Shown one piece after another: positions 16,838 through 25,663 of a stretch of 64,000 nucleotides of DNA. The first letter of the stretch is position 1, and every line of letters begins with the position of its first letter. The notes under the pieces were generated by a model. The model did not search any database. It had not been told where the DNA came from and saw only the letters and a program-made list of their open reading frames with translations. Made by a program: the position numbers and the translations under genes. This DNA comes from Mesobacillus boroniphilus (lineage in GTDB: Bacteria; Bacillota; Bacilli; Bacillales; Cytobacillaceae): contig NZ_QTKX01000003.1 in the NCBI RefSeq assembly GCF_018424685.1, positions 620,001 to 684,000 on the forward strand, in the 5' to 3' direction.

Positions 16838-16947
16838 CTGGGTACTGAAAAATAATAAAATTAAATTTTCATAATATTATTGACAATATGAGTATAGGAG
16901 TTTAAAGTAAAATTTATCGATTTGCAACATTAACTTAATAAAGAAAT

Positions 16948-17118
16948 TCTCTTATCAAGAGTGGCAGAGGGACTGGCCCTATGACGCCCAGCAACCGTTC
17001 CAACTGGAATTGGTGCTAAATCCTGCAAAACAATCATTTGTTTTGAAAGATAAGAGAGGAATCCGACCTTTGTATTCTACTGCGTTTGAAACCTCTCTTT
17101 TCTGGAGAGGTTTTTTTA
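16948..17118 (+). promoter_or_regulatory. SAM-I (S-box) riboswitch with terminator and antiterminator
   Basis: The aptamer runs from 16948 to 17057: P1 TCTCTTATC / GATAAGAGA, then the conserved blocks GAGGGACTGGCCC, ATGACGCCCAGCAACC and GGTGCTAAATCCTGC. The terminator is AACCTCTC (17090-17097) / GAGAGGTT (17105-17112) with a T-run. AAGAGAGG (17052-17059), the 3' side of P1, can instead pair with CCTCTCTT (17092-17099), forming an antiterminator. With SAM bound, P1 holds that segment and transcription should stop; when SAM is low the downstream transporter is made. This fills the 362-base gap before the binding protein gene. Confidence 0.93.
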
Positions 17119-17159
17119 TTTTAGTTAACCAAGCAGATCAATCAAAGGGGGAAAGTCAG

Positions 17160-18257
17160 ATGAAAAAAGGAATTAAAAAAGTATTTTTAGGTGCAGTTGC
17201 TTCCGCATTGCTGCTGACAGGCTGTGGCGGAGGAGATACAAAGACGGCTAGCGGTCCGGTGGAAGGAGTACCGGAGCGATTTGCCAAAGGTGAGGAAGTC
17301 AAAATTAAAGTCATTCGCAAGATTGGCGGAGATGACCATACTGCGCAATTTTTAGCCGGAGCGAAGGCTGAGGGTGAAGCGCTTGGCTTCAAGGTAGATG
17401 TCTTCACGGCGAATGGAGATACAGCCAAATTCCATGACGCGATTAATCAGGGGCTTCAGCAGGACTATGATGGTTTCATCATTTCCCATGGTGATGATGC
17501 AGCAACGGTAGAGGACGTAAAGAAATTAGTTGATAACGGCAAAAGCGTCGTGACCTTCGACTCAAATCCGGATTTGGCTCAGGTAGAAGGAGTCACACTT
17601 ACATCCCAGGATGATGAAGCACTCGCAACGCAGGCATTAGAACAACTTGTGAAGGACCAAAATGGAGAAGCGAATATCGTCTACCTCTGGGTCGATGGCT
17701 TCCCGCCAATGGTTAGAAGAAATAAAGTTTACCAGGAAACCCTGAATGCGAATCCAGGAATCAAAGAGGTTGAAAGATTTGGAGTAGCGGCTGCAGATAC
17801 AAGCGTCCAGACGCAAAACGCGGTGTCCGCTATGCTGAACAAGCATCCAAAAGGAGAAATTGATGCGATCTTCGCAACATGGGACGCTTTTGCAATTGGC
17901 GCGGCTCGTGCGATCAAGGAAGCTGGCCGAGAAGAAATCAAAATTTACGGAATTGATGTTTCCAATGCTGACTTGCAGGAAATCCAGGGAGAAGGCAGCC
18001 CATGGAAATACACCGCCGCTGTTGATCCTAAGCTTATCGGAGAAGTGAATATGAGATTGCTGGCGAAAAAGCTGGCCGGCGAAGAAACACCAGCAACATA
18101 TGACCTTGAAGCATCACTGATTTCACAGGAAAAGCTGCAGCAATCAAAAAATCCGGTGAACATGGTGAATCTTGCTGAAATTATCGAAGGCTGGGGCAAG
18201 TCTGATGCATTTTTGGAAGATTGGATGGAAAAATTGAAGGAGCATTATAAAAAGTAA
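17160..18257 (+). CDS. Ribose-type ABC transporter substrate-binding lipoprotein, S-box controlled
   Basis: 365 residues. The lipoprotein signal ends at LLTGC (Cys22), so the protein is tethered outside the membrane. The rest is a type I sugar-binding fold (peripla_BP_4): AQFLAGAKAEGEALGF, the DGFIISHGDD segment and the FATWDAFAIGAARAI hinge region. A longer reading frame begins inside the riboswitch, but GGGGGAAAG before the ATG at 17160 and the signal peptide fix this start. Control by SAM suggests a sugar from the methionine cycle such as methylthioribose or an AI-2-like product rather than ribose; that is inference. Confidence 0.88.
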   Translation: MKKGIKKVFLGAVASALLLTGCGGGDTKTASGPVEGVPERFAKGEEVKIKVIRKIGGDDHTAQFLAGAKAEGEALGFKVDVFTANGDTAKFHDAINQGLQQDYDGFIISHGDDAATVEDVKKLVDNGKSVVTFDSNPDLAQVEGVTLTSQDDEALATQALEQLVKDQNGEANIVYLWVDGFPPMVRRNKVYQETLNANPGIKEVERFGVAAADTSVQTQNAVSAMLNKHPKGEIDAIFATWDAFAIGAARAIKEAGREEIKIYGIDVSNADLQEIQGEGSPWKYTAAVDPKLIGEVNMRLLAKKLAGEETPATYDLEASLISQEKLQQSKNPVNMVNLAEIIEGWGKSDAFLEDWMEKLKEHYKK

Positions 18258-18303
18258 CGTTATTTCTTCATAATGTGCCCCGAGTTTTAGACGTTGAGAA
18301 TTA

Positions 18304-18444
18304 TATTGGCGGTTTTCACAAATTAATTGGCGATAATCGAATTTTATTGGCGGCGTTCACATATTTATTGGCGATTTCAGGGGATTAATTGGCGAAAATC
18401 AAAATTTATTGGCGAACTGGAAATTTTCTGCGATTTTTTCCAGT
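18304..18444 (+). repeat. Intergenic tandem array, family A copy 2
   Basis: Six ATTGGCG cores (one with TTAATTGGCG context) start at about 18305, 18326, 18346, 18367, 18388 and 18408, spacings 21, 20, 21, 21, 20. TTCACA spacers recur as in copy 1. The array ends in the same hairpin, AACTGGAAA / TTTTCCAGT. It lies inside the S-box transporter operon between the binding protein and ATPase genes. Confidence 0.85.
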
Positions 18445-18462
18445 CCAACAAAATCAAACCGG

Positions 18463-18498
18463 GCAGACACTCTCAAAATCGAAGAGAGTGTCTGCTTT
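18463..18498 (+). terminator. Hairpin inside the S-box transporter operon
   Basis: Perfect 12-base stem GCAGACACTCTC / GAGAGTGTCTGC with a nine-base loop and only a short TTT after it. It sits 27 bases before the ATPase gene. It probably reduces readthrough or protects the 3' end of the binding-protein message, giving more binding protein than ATPase. Confidence 0.65.
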
Positions 18499-18525
18499 GC
18501 AGATTGATAGGGAGGAGGAACCGGA

Positions 18526-20031
18526 ATGGCAGTTAAGAGATTGGAGATGAAGAGCATCACGATTGACTTTCCGGGGGTGCGAGCGCTGAACGGTGTGGAT
18601 TTCAACACGGCAACAGGAAGTATTCAGGCGTTGATTGGCGCGAATGGAGCGGGAAAATCGACGTTAATGAAGGTGCTTTCTGGTGCCCACGATCATTACA
18701 CAGGGGAAATCCAGCTCGATGGCGAGAGTGTCGAAATCAGGACACCAGCTGATGCACAAAAACTCGGCATCCAGACGGTCTACCAGGAGGTTGATACAGC
18801 CATCATCCCATCGTTGACAGTGGCTGAAAATATCATGCTCAACCAAACGGTGCAGGCGATGGGCCAACAGCACTGGATGAATTGGAAGCAGCTTTTCAAA
18901 AAGGCCGAGTCGATCCTATCCAGCATGAACCTTCACATTCCTGTAAAAAAGCTTGCCGGGGAACTGACGCTTGCCGAAAAGCAGCTTGTCCTGATTGCCC
19001 GGGCAATTTCAAGTGAATGCTCCTTTTTAATTCTTGATGAACCAACAGCTCCTCTCAGTCATACTGAAACATCGGAATTGTTCCGGATTGTCAGGGACCT
19101 GGCTAAAAGGAATGTGGGCATCATCTTCATCTCCCATCGAATGCCGGAAATCTTTGAATTGTGCGATGAGCTGACGGTTATGCGAAATGGCGAGCTGGTG
19201 GTAAAAAGGAATATTCCTGAGGTCGACACCCACCAAGTGATTGAGTACATGCTCGGCCGGAAGCTGGAAGACCAATTCCCAGCAAAGTTCAGCACATTCG
19301 GAGAAACCCTTCTGGAGGTCGAAGGCTTATCAGATGGAGATAAAGTGAAAAATACTTCCCTCCATGTAAAAGCAGGGGAGATTGTCGGGCTTGCCGGCCT
19401 GGTCGGGGCAGGAAAGACAGAGCTGTGCAAAGCACTGTTTGGCGCGGGACCAACCAAGAGCGGGACCGTAAAGCTAAAAGGAAAAATCCTTAACCTAACG
19501 AGTCCTCATGCTGCAGTAAAAAGCGGTTTGGCCTTGGTGCCTGAAGAAAGGCGCAAGGAAGGGGTCCTTGTCGCAGAATCGGTCACTTCCAATCTTACCG
19601 CGGTCAACCTCAAGAAATTCACCAGGTTTTTAAGCTTTATCAACCAACGTGCTGAAAAGAAAACAGCGCAGGAATACATAAAAGCTCTCGGCATCAAGAC
19701 TTCATCGGAAATGGCTAAAGTTGAAAACCTCTCAGGGGGGAACCAGCAGAAGGTAGCGATTGGCAGATGGCTGATTGCCGATGCGGACGTTTATATTTTT
19801 GATGAGCCAACAAAGGGTGTGGATGTAGGAGCGAAACGGGATATTTTTGAGCTGATTGCCCAACTCGCAGCTCAAGGGAAGGGTGTCATTTACGCATCCT
19901 CGGAACTGTCAGAAATCACCGGCATCACGAACCGAGTTTACGTGCTCTATGACGGTGAACCTGTTAAGGAGCTTGAAACAGCCGTAACTACAGAAGAAGA
20001 ACTTTTATTTTATTCAACAGGAGGAAGATAG
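18526..20031 (+). CDS. Ribose-type ABC transporter ATPase (two nucleotide-binding domains)
   Basis: 501 residues with the tandem-domain plan of RbsA/MglA/LsrA. Domain 1: Walker A GANGAGKST at 38-46, Walker B ILDEPTAPLS, but the signature is LTLAEKQ instead of LSGGQ, the usual degeneracy in this family. Domain 2: GLVGAGKTE, a good LSGGNQQKV signature and FDEPTKGVDVG. The strong GGGAGGAGG site precedes the ATG. It overlaps nothing but is followed after one base by the permease gene, so both are coupled. It energises uptake by the membrane subunit. Confidence 0.92.
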   Translation: MAVKRLEMKSITIDFPGVRALNGVDFNTATGSIQALIGANGAGKSTLMKVLSGAHDHYTGEIQLDGESVEIRTPADAQKLGIQTVYQEVDTAIIPSLTVAENIMLNQTVQAMGQQHWMNWKQLFKKAESILSSMNLHIPVKKLAGELTLAEKQLVLIARAISSECSFLILDEPTAPLSHTETSELFRIVRDLAKRNVGIIFISHRMPEIFELCDELTVMRNGELVVKRNIPEVDTHQVIEYMLGRKLEDQFPAKFSTFGETLLEVEGLSDGDKVKNTSLHVKAGEIVGLAGLVGAGKTELCKALFGAGPTKSGTVKLKGKILNLTSPHAAVKSGLALVPEERRKEGVLVAESVTSNLTAVNLKKFTRFLSFINQRAEKKTAQEYIKALGIKTSSEMAKVENLSGGNQQKVAIGRWLIADADVYIFDEPTKGVDVGAKRDIFELIAQLAAQGKGVIYASSELSEITGITNRVYVLYDGEPVKELETAVTTEEELLFYSTGGR

Positions 20032-20032
20032 G

Positions 20033-21037
20033 ATGGAAGCGAAACTCCCATTGCAGCAAGATCCAACGCCGAAAAAGACCTTCGAACTGTTCCAGTTCCT
20101 ATATAAATATGGGACGATTTTGACAATCTTTGTCCTGGTCGCAATCTTTGCGGCAGCGAATCCTTCTTTTATCAACGGTGATAATGTCATTAATATCCTA
20201 CGTTCGATTTCCATCGTGACCATCATCGCGATTGGCATCACCATCTCGCTGACGGTGGATGGCTTCGATTTATCTGTCGGCTCTGTCGCTTCACTATCCA
20301 ATGCCATCGTCATTTCGATGTTTGTCTGGTTTTCCCAGAACACCTTGATTGCCGTTCTATCCGCGATAGCGGCTGCCTTGATTGTAGGGGCACTCAATTC
20401 ATTGATGATCGTAAAACTGAAGATTCCGGATATGCTGATGACATTAGCGATGATGTTCATCATTCAGGGAACGGCGTTGACTTATACGAAGGGCGCCACT
20501 GTTTCGGAAAATATGATTCTGCCTGATGGGAGTTTTTCAACAGGAACAATCAGCACGTTTTTTGCTAAAATAGGGCAGGTACCGTGGATTATTCTGATCA
20601 TGGCCATCGCTGTCATCATCGTCCATATATTCCTGACGTACACAAAACATGGCCGCTATATGTATGTGATCGGTGGGAATAAAGAAGCGGCAAGGCTTTC
20701 AGGCATCCCGGTCAACCGTTATAAAACAGCAGCCTATCTGCTATCTGCATTATTCGCGGCAATCGGCGGAGTTGTTTTGGCATCCCGCGTCATGACTGCG
20801 GAAATCAATGCAGGTTCCCCATATTTAATGGATTCGGTAGCCGCTGCTTTCATTGGCTTTTCCGTCCTCGGTGCTGGCAAGCCAAACGCGTTCGGAACCT
20901 TTGTCGGTGCTGTGTTGATCGGCATTTTGCAAAATGGACTTGTAATGATGTCTGTCCCGTATTATGCGATGGATATCGTGAAAGGGACCGTGCTGGCTTT
21001 TGCACTAGGGATTACCTACTACAAACAAAAACATTAA
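20033..21037 (+). CDS. Ribose-type ABC transporter permease (RbsC-like)
   Basis: 334 residues with about eight to ten membrane helices. Family blocks are LTVDGFDLSVGSVASLSN near residue 75 and the late GGVVLASR and LGAGKPNAFGTFVGAV segments. Only one permease gene is present, so the channel would be a homodimer as in the ribose system; Lsr-type AI-2 importers use two different permeases. Ribosome site GGAGG lies in the end of the ATPase gene. Two hairpins follow the stop. Confidence 0.92.
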   Translation: MEAKLPLQQDPTPKKTFELFQFLYKYGTILTIFVLVAIFAAANPSFINGDNVINILRSISIVTIIAIGITISLTVDGFDLSVGSVASLSNAIVISMFVWFSQNTLIAVLSAIAAALIVGALNSLMIVKLKIPDMLMTLAMMFIIQGTALTYTKGATVSENMILPDGSFSTGTISTFFAKIGQVPWIILIMAIAVIIVHIFLTYTKHGRYMYVIGGNKEAARLSGIPVNRYKTAAYLLSALFAAIGGVVLASRVMTAEINAGSPYLMDSVAAAFIGFSVLGAGKPNAFGTFVGAVLIGILQNGLVMMSVPYYAMDIVKGTVLAFALGITYYKQKH

Positions 21038-21043
21038 GATGCA

Positions 21044-21101
21044 CCAACGGAGTGACAAAGTTATCTGTTATGATATCTTTAGATAGCAGGACTCCGTTTG
21101 G
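21044..21101. repeat. Long inverted repeat after the transporter operon
   Basis: Outer arms CCAACGGAGT / ACTCCGTTTGG (one bulge) enclose about 37 bases that contain a smaller TATCT...AGATA pair. There is no T-tract. It may be an extra transcript-end structure in front of the regular terminator. Confidence 0.55.
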
Positions 21102-21114
21102 ATATAGAACAAGT

Positions 21115-21152
21115 AAGCCGGATTTAGAGACGATCTAAATCCGGCTTTTATT
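21115..21152. terminator. Bidirectional terminator
   Basis: Perfect 14-base arms AAGCCGGATTTAGA / TCTAAATCCGGCTT followed by TTATTTT. It serves the transporter operon and probably the convergent formate/nitrite channel gene. Confidence 0.88.
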
Positions 21153-21162
21153 TTGGGATTAT

Positions 21163-21948
21163 TTATTGTTCAAAAAACGGACTATTCGCATAGTAATACA
21201 TCCAGCCCATCATGATTCCCCCTCCAATGAGATTGCCGATGGTTACGGGAATGAGATTGTGAATCACACCTGCAAAAGTAACAGACTGGGGGTCGTCCAG
21301 AACCATGCTAATCGCGAAGGTGCACATATTGGCGATGCTGTGTTCATATCCCGAAATGAAGAAGCAGTAGACGAAAAACACCATTGCGAACATTTTCGCT
21401 CCGTCGCCCTTCATCGACATTGGCAGGAAGAACGCGAGGCAGACGAGCCAGTTACAGAGAATTCCCCTGAAAAAAAGCTCTGATGTTGGTGCAAGTGTCT
21501 TTTTTTCAGCGACACTTAACAAGAATCCATTTACAGAATGATCGTCAAACAATCCCGTTGTGTAAATCAAAAAAGCAAATGCGGCAGCGCCGATGATATT
21601 GCCGATATAGCTGTAAATCCACATCCTGGCCACCTGCATCCAGGCCATTTTTTTCCGCAGTGCCGTAAACGTATAGTAAAAGGTGTTCCCTGTGAACAGG
21701 TCTCCTCCTCCATAGGCAATCAGGATGATCGCGGCACCGAAGGTAATCGCGGCTATAGGGTAGGCAAAGGGCGAGTGTTCTACATAAAAGGGATTTCCCG
21801 TCTTGAATGCGACAATCACCCCAAAGCCTATGAACATCGAAGCAAGGGCAGCCCTTGCCAGATAGCGGATTTTGCTTTGCTTAAAAATCGTGTGCTTTTT
21901 TAAGGCGAGTTTTTCGACCTCTTGCAACGCTTGCACTTCCAAATACAA
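21163..21948 (-). CDS. Formate/nitrite transporter family channel (FocA/NirC type)
   Basis: 261 residues with six membrane helices of the FNT pentameric channel fold. Family markers: GGGDLFTGNTFY in the first half and GYEHSIANM plus NLIPVTIGNLIGG in the second, the pore-lining region. It moves small anions such as formate or nitrite. With the nearby molybdoenzyme operon it could import or export that enzyme's substrate or product, though it lies 10 kb away and no FNR box is seen. The start is assigned to a TTG at 21948 behind a weak site (GGATTGGGTGA) and is uncertain by a few codons. Confidence 0.9.
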   Translation of the reverse strand: MYLEVQALQEVEKLALKKHTIFKQSKIRYLARAALASMFIGFGVIVAFKTGNPFYVEHSPFAYPIAAITFGAAIILIAYGGGDLFTGNTFYYTFTALRKKMAWMQVARMWIYSYIGNIIGAAAFAFLIYTTGLFDDHSVNGFLLSVAEKKTLAPTSELFFRGILCNWLVCLAFFLPMSMKGDGAKMFAMVFFVYCFFISGYEHSIANMCTFAISMVLDDPQSVTFAGVIHNLIPVTIGNLIGGGIMMGWMYYYANSPFFEQ

Positions 21949-22045
21949 TCACCCAATCCAGTCTTTAATATGTACCATATTCTGTACTAAATCTCCTGGC
22001 CATATGTAATTGTTCCCCAGAAATCATGTGAAACGGGGTAGATGG

Positions 22046-22079
22046 AAAAAAGACTGAATCAGAGATCCAGTCTTTTTTT
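22046..22079 (-). terminator. Terminator of the MFS efflux gene
   Basis: Arms AAAAAAGACTG / CAGTCTTTTTTT, symmetrical enough to work on either strand; it lies five bases beyond the stop of the minus-strand gene. Confidence 0.85.
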
Positions 22080-22084
22080 GCCTG

Positions 22085-23299
22085 TTAAAATGTATCTCTA
22101 ACGAACTGGGGATTGCGCTGCATCGATGCAAACAGGACAATACCGCTTACCAGCAGTAGCCCGCTTGTCAGGACGAATACCGAGGTGAATCCAAAGTACC
22201 CCGAAAGGAAACCGCCGAGCACTGGACCGACAATATTCCCGAAGAAACGAAGACTCGTGTTATAGCCCAGCACCTCACCCTGCATCGCGACCGGTGCTTC
22301 CTGCCTGATATAGGCAACCCTGACAGGGATAATGCCGCCGATGGTGATTCCAAGCAGAAATCGAATCAGGACGAGCTGCCAGATGTTACTGACAAAACCA
22401 CCCGGAAGATAGATAATCGCTGATAGAAACAGGAGAACGACAAGTATTTTTATATAGCCAACCCGGTCGGCAATTTGGCCCCATTTCCGTGCCATTAACA
22501 AATTACCGAGCCCTGCTGCTGAAAAGGCGATTCCAGAAAAGAATGCCAGGTTTTCAGGTCCATGCAGCTCTCCCACATATAGCGAAAGGATTGGCTGGAT
22601 ACTGAAATGGGCAATCTGCACAAGCATAGACATGAGCAGGACATTCACCATTATTGGGTTTTTGAGGATATGTTGGAGAACTTCTTTGCGGCTGTAATTT
22701 GTTTTTGTTCCTTTTTTGATATCAATTCTGTATTCCATCACCATGAACACTAACAATCCTGACAGGACGATGAAGGCAGAAGTAGATTGGAAGGTTGCTG
22801 CATAGCCTAGAGAGTCAGCAAGCACCCCGCCGATCATCGGTCCTAGAAGCGCGCCTGTTATGCTTCCTGTCTGGAGAGTGCCTAATACCTTGCCGGCCTG
22901 TTCCTTTGATGTCTGTGTTGAAATCAGTGCCTGTGAAACAGGAATGAAGCCAGAGAATAATCCCATGAACATCCTAAGTAAAAATAATTCCCATACAGAA
23001 TTGGCTAATCCTAACAGGAAAACCGAAAATCCCATCCCGAAAGCCATGAAAATCAGGATCATTTTTCGGCCGAACCGGTCCCCCAACCTGCCGATGGCCG
23101 GAGAGAATAGAAATGCAGTCACGAATGTAATCCCGAACGTCAATCCCGACCAGTTCTGAACATACCTTTCTGAAAAATCACCGAAAGTCTCAATGTACAA
23201 GGAGAGAAAAGGCATCACCATTGTCATGCTGCCTGCGATGAAGAAATTCGCGAACCACATGATCATCAAGTTGCGTTTCGCCTTTTGCTGCTGGGTCAT
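22085..23299 (-). CDS. MFS multidrug efflux transporter (DHA1 family)
   Basis: 404 residues, 12 predicted membrane helices. The loop motif A is clear (GRLGDRFGRKMIL, residues about 70-82), and motif C-like GSITGALLGPMIGG lies in helix 5, a mark of drug/H+ antiporters. A second motif A-like loop, GQIADRVGYIK, begins the C-terminal half. Best resemblance is to Bacillus YitG/NorA-like pumps. GAAAGAAGTG precedes the ATG. Substrate is not predictable. No adjacent regulator is visible. Confidence 0.88.
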   Translation of the reverse strand: MTQQQKAKRNLMIMWFANFFIAGSMTMVMPFLSLYIETFGDFSERYVQNWSGLTFGITFVTAFLFSPAIGRLGDRFGRKMILIFMAFGMGFSVFLLGLANSVWELFLLRMFMGLFSGFIPVSQALISTQTSKEQAGKVLGTLQTGSITGALLGPMIGGVLADSLGYAATFQSTSAFIVLSGLLVFMVMEYRIDIKKGTKTNYSRKEVLQHILKNPIMVNVLLMSMLVQIAHFSIQPILSLYVGELHGPENLAFFSGIAFSAAGLGNLLMARKWGQIADRVGYIKILVVLLFLSAIIYLPGGFVSNIWQLVLIRFLLGITIGGIIPVRVAYIRQEAPVAMQGEVLGYNTSLRFFGNIVGPVLGGFLSGYFGFTSVFVLTSGLLLVSGIVLFASMQRNPQFVRDTF

Positions 23300-23393
23300 T
23301 CCATCAACACTTCTTTCTCAGTACGAATATTTCGCTTTTCTAAATATGATACCAAATTTTTGCTCGATTGAAAACCAATCGAGCAAGCAATAA

Positions 23394-23765
23394 CTATCTG
23401 ATCCACTCCAGTAATTCAATTCTATTGCCAAACGGATCATGTACATAAATCCTATTTGCGCCTGGAAGTTTATCATCTTCTATGTATTCAACTCTTGATA
23501 CGGCAAGGTGCTCCTTCAATCCTTCAAGATTGTCAATTTCAAACGCCGGATGAGCTTTGCGTGCAGGTATAAACGGCTCCTCGATGCCAATGTGGATTTG
23601 GCAATTCCCATATTGAAACCATGCTCCGCCGCGCTTTTTCAACTCTGCCGGCTTTTCGACTTCATCAAATCCCAATATTTCTCCAAAAAAATTCCTGGCC
23701 TGCTCTTCTGAACCCTTAGGTGCTGCAAGCTGAACATGATCAAGCGCTTTAAACTTAAACTTCAT
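23394..23765 (-). CDS. VOC-family (glyoxalase/dioxygenase fold) protein
   Basis: 123 residues containing one vicinal-oxygen-chelate module pair: LDHVQLAAPKGSEEQARNFF at the start, the QIHIGIE strand and the C-terminal HDPFGNRIEL signature. Metal ligands would be the His in DHVQ, the His in IHIG and the Glu in RIELLEW. Substrate is unknown; similar proteins are often annotated glyoxalases. A TTG two codons upstream is in frame, but GGGGAGGGA is better placed for the ATG at 23765. It stands alone. Confidence 0.88.
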   Translation of the reverse strand: MKFKFKALDHVQLAAPKGSEEQARNFFGEILGFDEVEKPAELKKRGGAWFQYGNCQIHIGIEEPFIPARKAHPAFEIDNLEGLKEHLAVSRVEYIEDDKLPGANRIYVHDPFGNRIELLEWIR

Positions 23766-23937
23766 AATCAATCCCTCCCCATCCCAATTTTATCCTGGAA
23801 GGAAAAATAAACAAATAACAAGATACCAATCTATTAGTATAAGTTTTTCTTATCATTTATTCGGTAATACAAGCCTCATTCTCTACATATAAATTATTAA
23901 AAGCTATGTACGTTTTTAATAAGAGGGGGAAGTAAGA

Positions 23938-24759
23938 ATGAAAAAAAGATTTTTTGCCATTGTAATGATGGCGATCACGGCGCTCATTGTGACGGCATGC
24001 GGTACAAGCAGTTCTGGAGGAACCGGTACCGAGGCAGAAAAGAAGGAGTTAAGGGTCGTCACTGATGCAGCATATGCACCATTTGAATACATGGAAGGCG
24101 ACAAGATTGTTGGTTTCGATATCGATTTTCTGAAGGCTGTGGCGAAAGAAGCAGGATACGAGCTGAAGATTGAAAATGTCGGCTGGGACCCAATTTTTGT
24201 GGAAATCAAGAGCGAGCGAGCTGATTTGGCGGTATCCTCAATTTCGATTAATGATGAGCGCAAGCAGACCTATGACTTTTCATTGCCATATTTCTTATCC
24301 ACCAATAAAATCCTTGTCCGGGAAGACAGCGAAATTAAAAGTGCTGCTGATCTGAAGGGCAAGGTAGTTGCTGTCCAAAACGGCACAACCGGGCAGGCAG
24401 CAATGGATAAGCTCCTTGGCAAGAATAACGAGGATATCAAGAAATTCGATAACAACAACCTGGCAATCATGGAAATGCTTTCAGGCGGAGCAGATGCAGT
24501 CGTTGCCGATAACGGCGTTGTCGAAGTATATGCCAAAAACAATCCGAAAGAAAAACTGAAGGTCATTGAAGATAGCGGCAGCTTCGAGGCTGAATACTAT
24601 GGAATCCTGTTCCCGAAAGGCACAGATTTGAAGGCGGACTTGGATAAAGCAATCAAGAAAATCGTCGAGAATGGCACATATGAAGAAATCTATCAAAAAT
24701 GGTTCGGCCAAGAACCAAACCTGAAAATGCTGAAAGCGGAACAGGAAGCATCAGAATAA
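23938..24759 (+). CDS. Polar amino acid ABC transporter substrate-binding lipoprotein
   Basis: 273 residues. The signal peptide ends in a lipobox, IVTAC (Cys21). The mature part is a type II solute-binding protein of the glutamine/arginine/cystine class: RVVTDAAYAPFEYMEG, GFDIDFLKAVAKEAG and the DLAVSSISINDERK block with the Arg that holds the ligand's carboxylate. Ligand is likely a polar amino acid such as arginine or glutamine. A terminator sits between this gene and its permease, favouring excess binding protein. Confidence 0.9.
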   Translation: MKKRFFAIVMMAITALIVTACGTSSSGGTGTEAEKKELRVVTDAAYAPFEYMEGDKIVGFDIDFLKAVAKEAGYELKIENVGWDPIFVEIKSERADLAVSSISINDERKQTYDFSLPYFLSTNKILVREDSEIKSAADLKGKVVAVQNGTTGQAAMDKLLGKNNEDIKKFDNNNLAIMEMLSGGADAVVADNGVVEVYAKNNPKEKLKVIEDSGSFEAEYYGILFPKGTDLKADLDKAIKKIVENGTYEEIYQKWFGQEPNLKMLKAEQEASE

Positions 24760-24786
24760 CTTCTCATAAACAATGAATCTTCGATG

Positions 24787-24823
24787 ATGCGTAACTCTTG
24801 AAAACAGCGTTACGCATTTTTTT
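24787..24823 (+). terminator. Partial terminator inside the amino acid ABC operon
   Basis: Stem ATGCGTAAC / GTTACGCAT, 11-base loop, then seven T residues. It lies between the binding protein and permease genes. The 150 bases that follow contain no credible gene. Confidence 0.8.
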
Positions 24824-25006
24824 GTAGAGCTCTTTTCGTAAACTTTATTGCTTTCACAGACTTATAATGCAATTTCGGTTCAGAAGTCACAACGAAAAGA
24901 GACCGATACCTTTTAGATGCAAGAAATGTGCGAAAAGCAACAGTCAATGTGAGTGTAAACTTCATCAAAATCTAGTCCCAGGCCTCGGGGCTTTGGAGGG
25001 CAAGCT

Positions 25007-25663
25007 ATGGATTTTCGTTTTGATATTATTATTGAATATTCTCCTTATCTAGTAAAAGGCACGCTGCTGACAATCGGGCTATCATTGGCGGGGATTTTAA
25101 TCGGGACAATCCTCGGCCTGTTCATCGGGCTTGGTAAAATACAGCGCCGAAAACTGCTGACATGGCCTTTTGTCTGGTATATTACTTTCTTTCGGGGAAC
25201 CCCGTTATTTGTTCAAATACTGCTGATTCATTTTGGTGTGGTTCCTATGCTCATAGGGGAGACAAACGGGATTGTCGCGACAATCCTCGCCCTGTCCCTA
25301 AATGCGGCGGCTTATATCGCCGAGATATTCAGGGCGGGAATCCAGTCGATCGACCGCGGACAGATGGAAGCAGCCCGCTCGCTTGGGATGACCCATGTCC
25401 AGGCGATGAGGTATGTTATTTTACCTCAGGCCTTCAAGCGGATGATCCCGCCTCTAGGTAATGAATTTATCGTTCTTATTAAGGAATCATCACTTGCGGC
25501 AATTGTCGCGACCCCGGAAATCATGTACTGGGGCCGTGCAATGGCAGGACAGTATTATCGTGTATGGGAACCTTACCTTACTGCAGCAGTCATTTACCTC
25601 ATCCTGACGCTCTCGCTTAGCTTTTTATTAAATCTTCTTGAAAGAAGGCTAAAAACAGAATGA
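25007..25663 (+). CDS. Polar amino acid ABC transporter permease
   Basis: 218 residues of the HisM/GlnP class with about five membrane helices. The EAA loop that contacts the ATPase is visible as [20 protein letters not shown] near residue 122, and [10 protein letters not shown] is the typical motif after helix 2. GGAGGG is eight bases before the ATG. The last four bases overlap the ATPase start (ATGA), so translation is coupled. Confidence 0.93.
   Translation: MDFRFDIIIEYSPYLVKGTLLTIGLSLAGILIGTILGLFIGLGKIQRRKLLTWPFVWYITFFRGTPLFVQILLIHFGVVPMLIGETNGIVATILALSLNAAAYIAEIFRAGIQSIDRGQMEAARSLGMTHVQAMRYVILPQAFKRMIPPLGNEFIVLIKESSLAAIVATPEIMYWGRAMAGQYYRVWEPYLTAAVIYLILTLSLSFLLNLLERRLKTE

Noticed and set aside
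17010-17159. N-terminal extension of the binding protein into the riboswitch
   Set aside because: It would translate the aptamer and terminator; the lipoprotein signal and ribosome site at 17160 define the true start.
24867-25052. Cys-rich 61-residue frame before the amino acid permease gene
   Set aside because: It runs out of frame into the permease gene, which has the proper GGAGGG site, and has none of its own.
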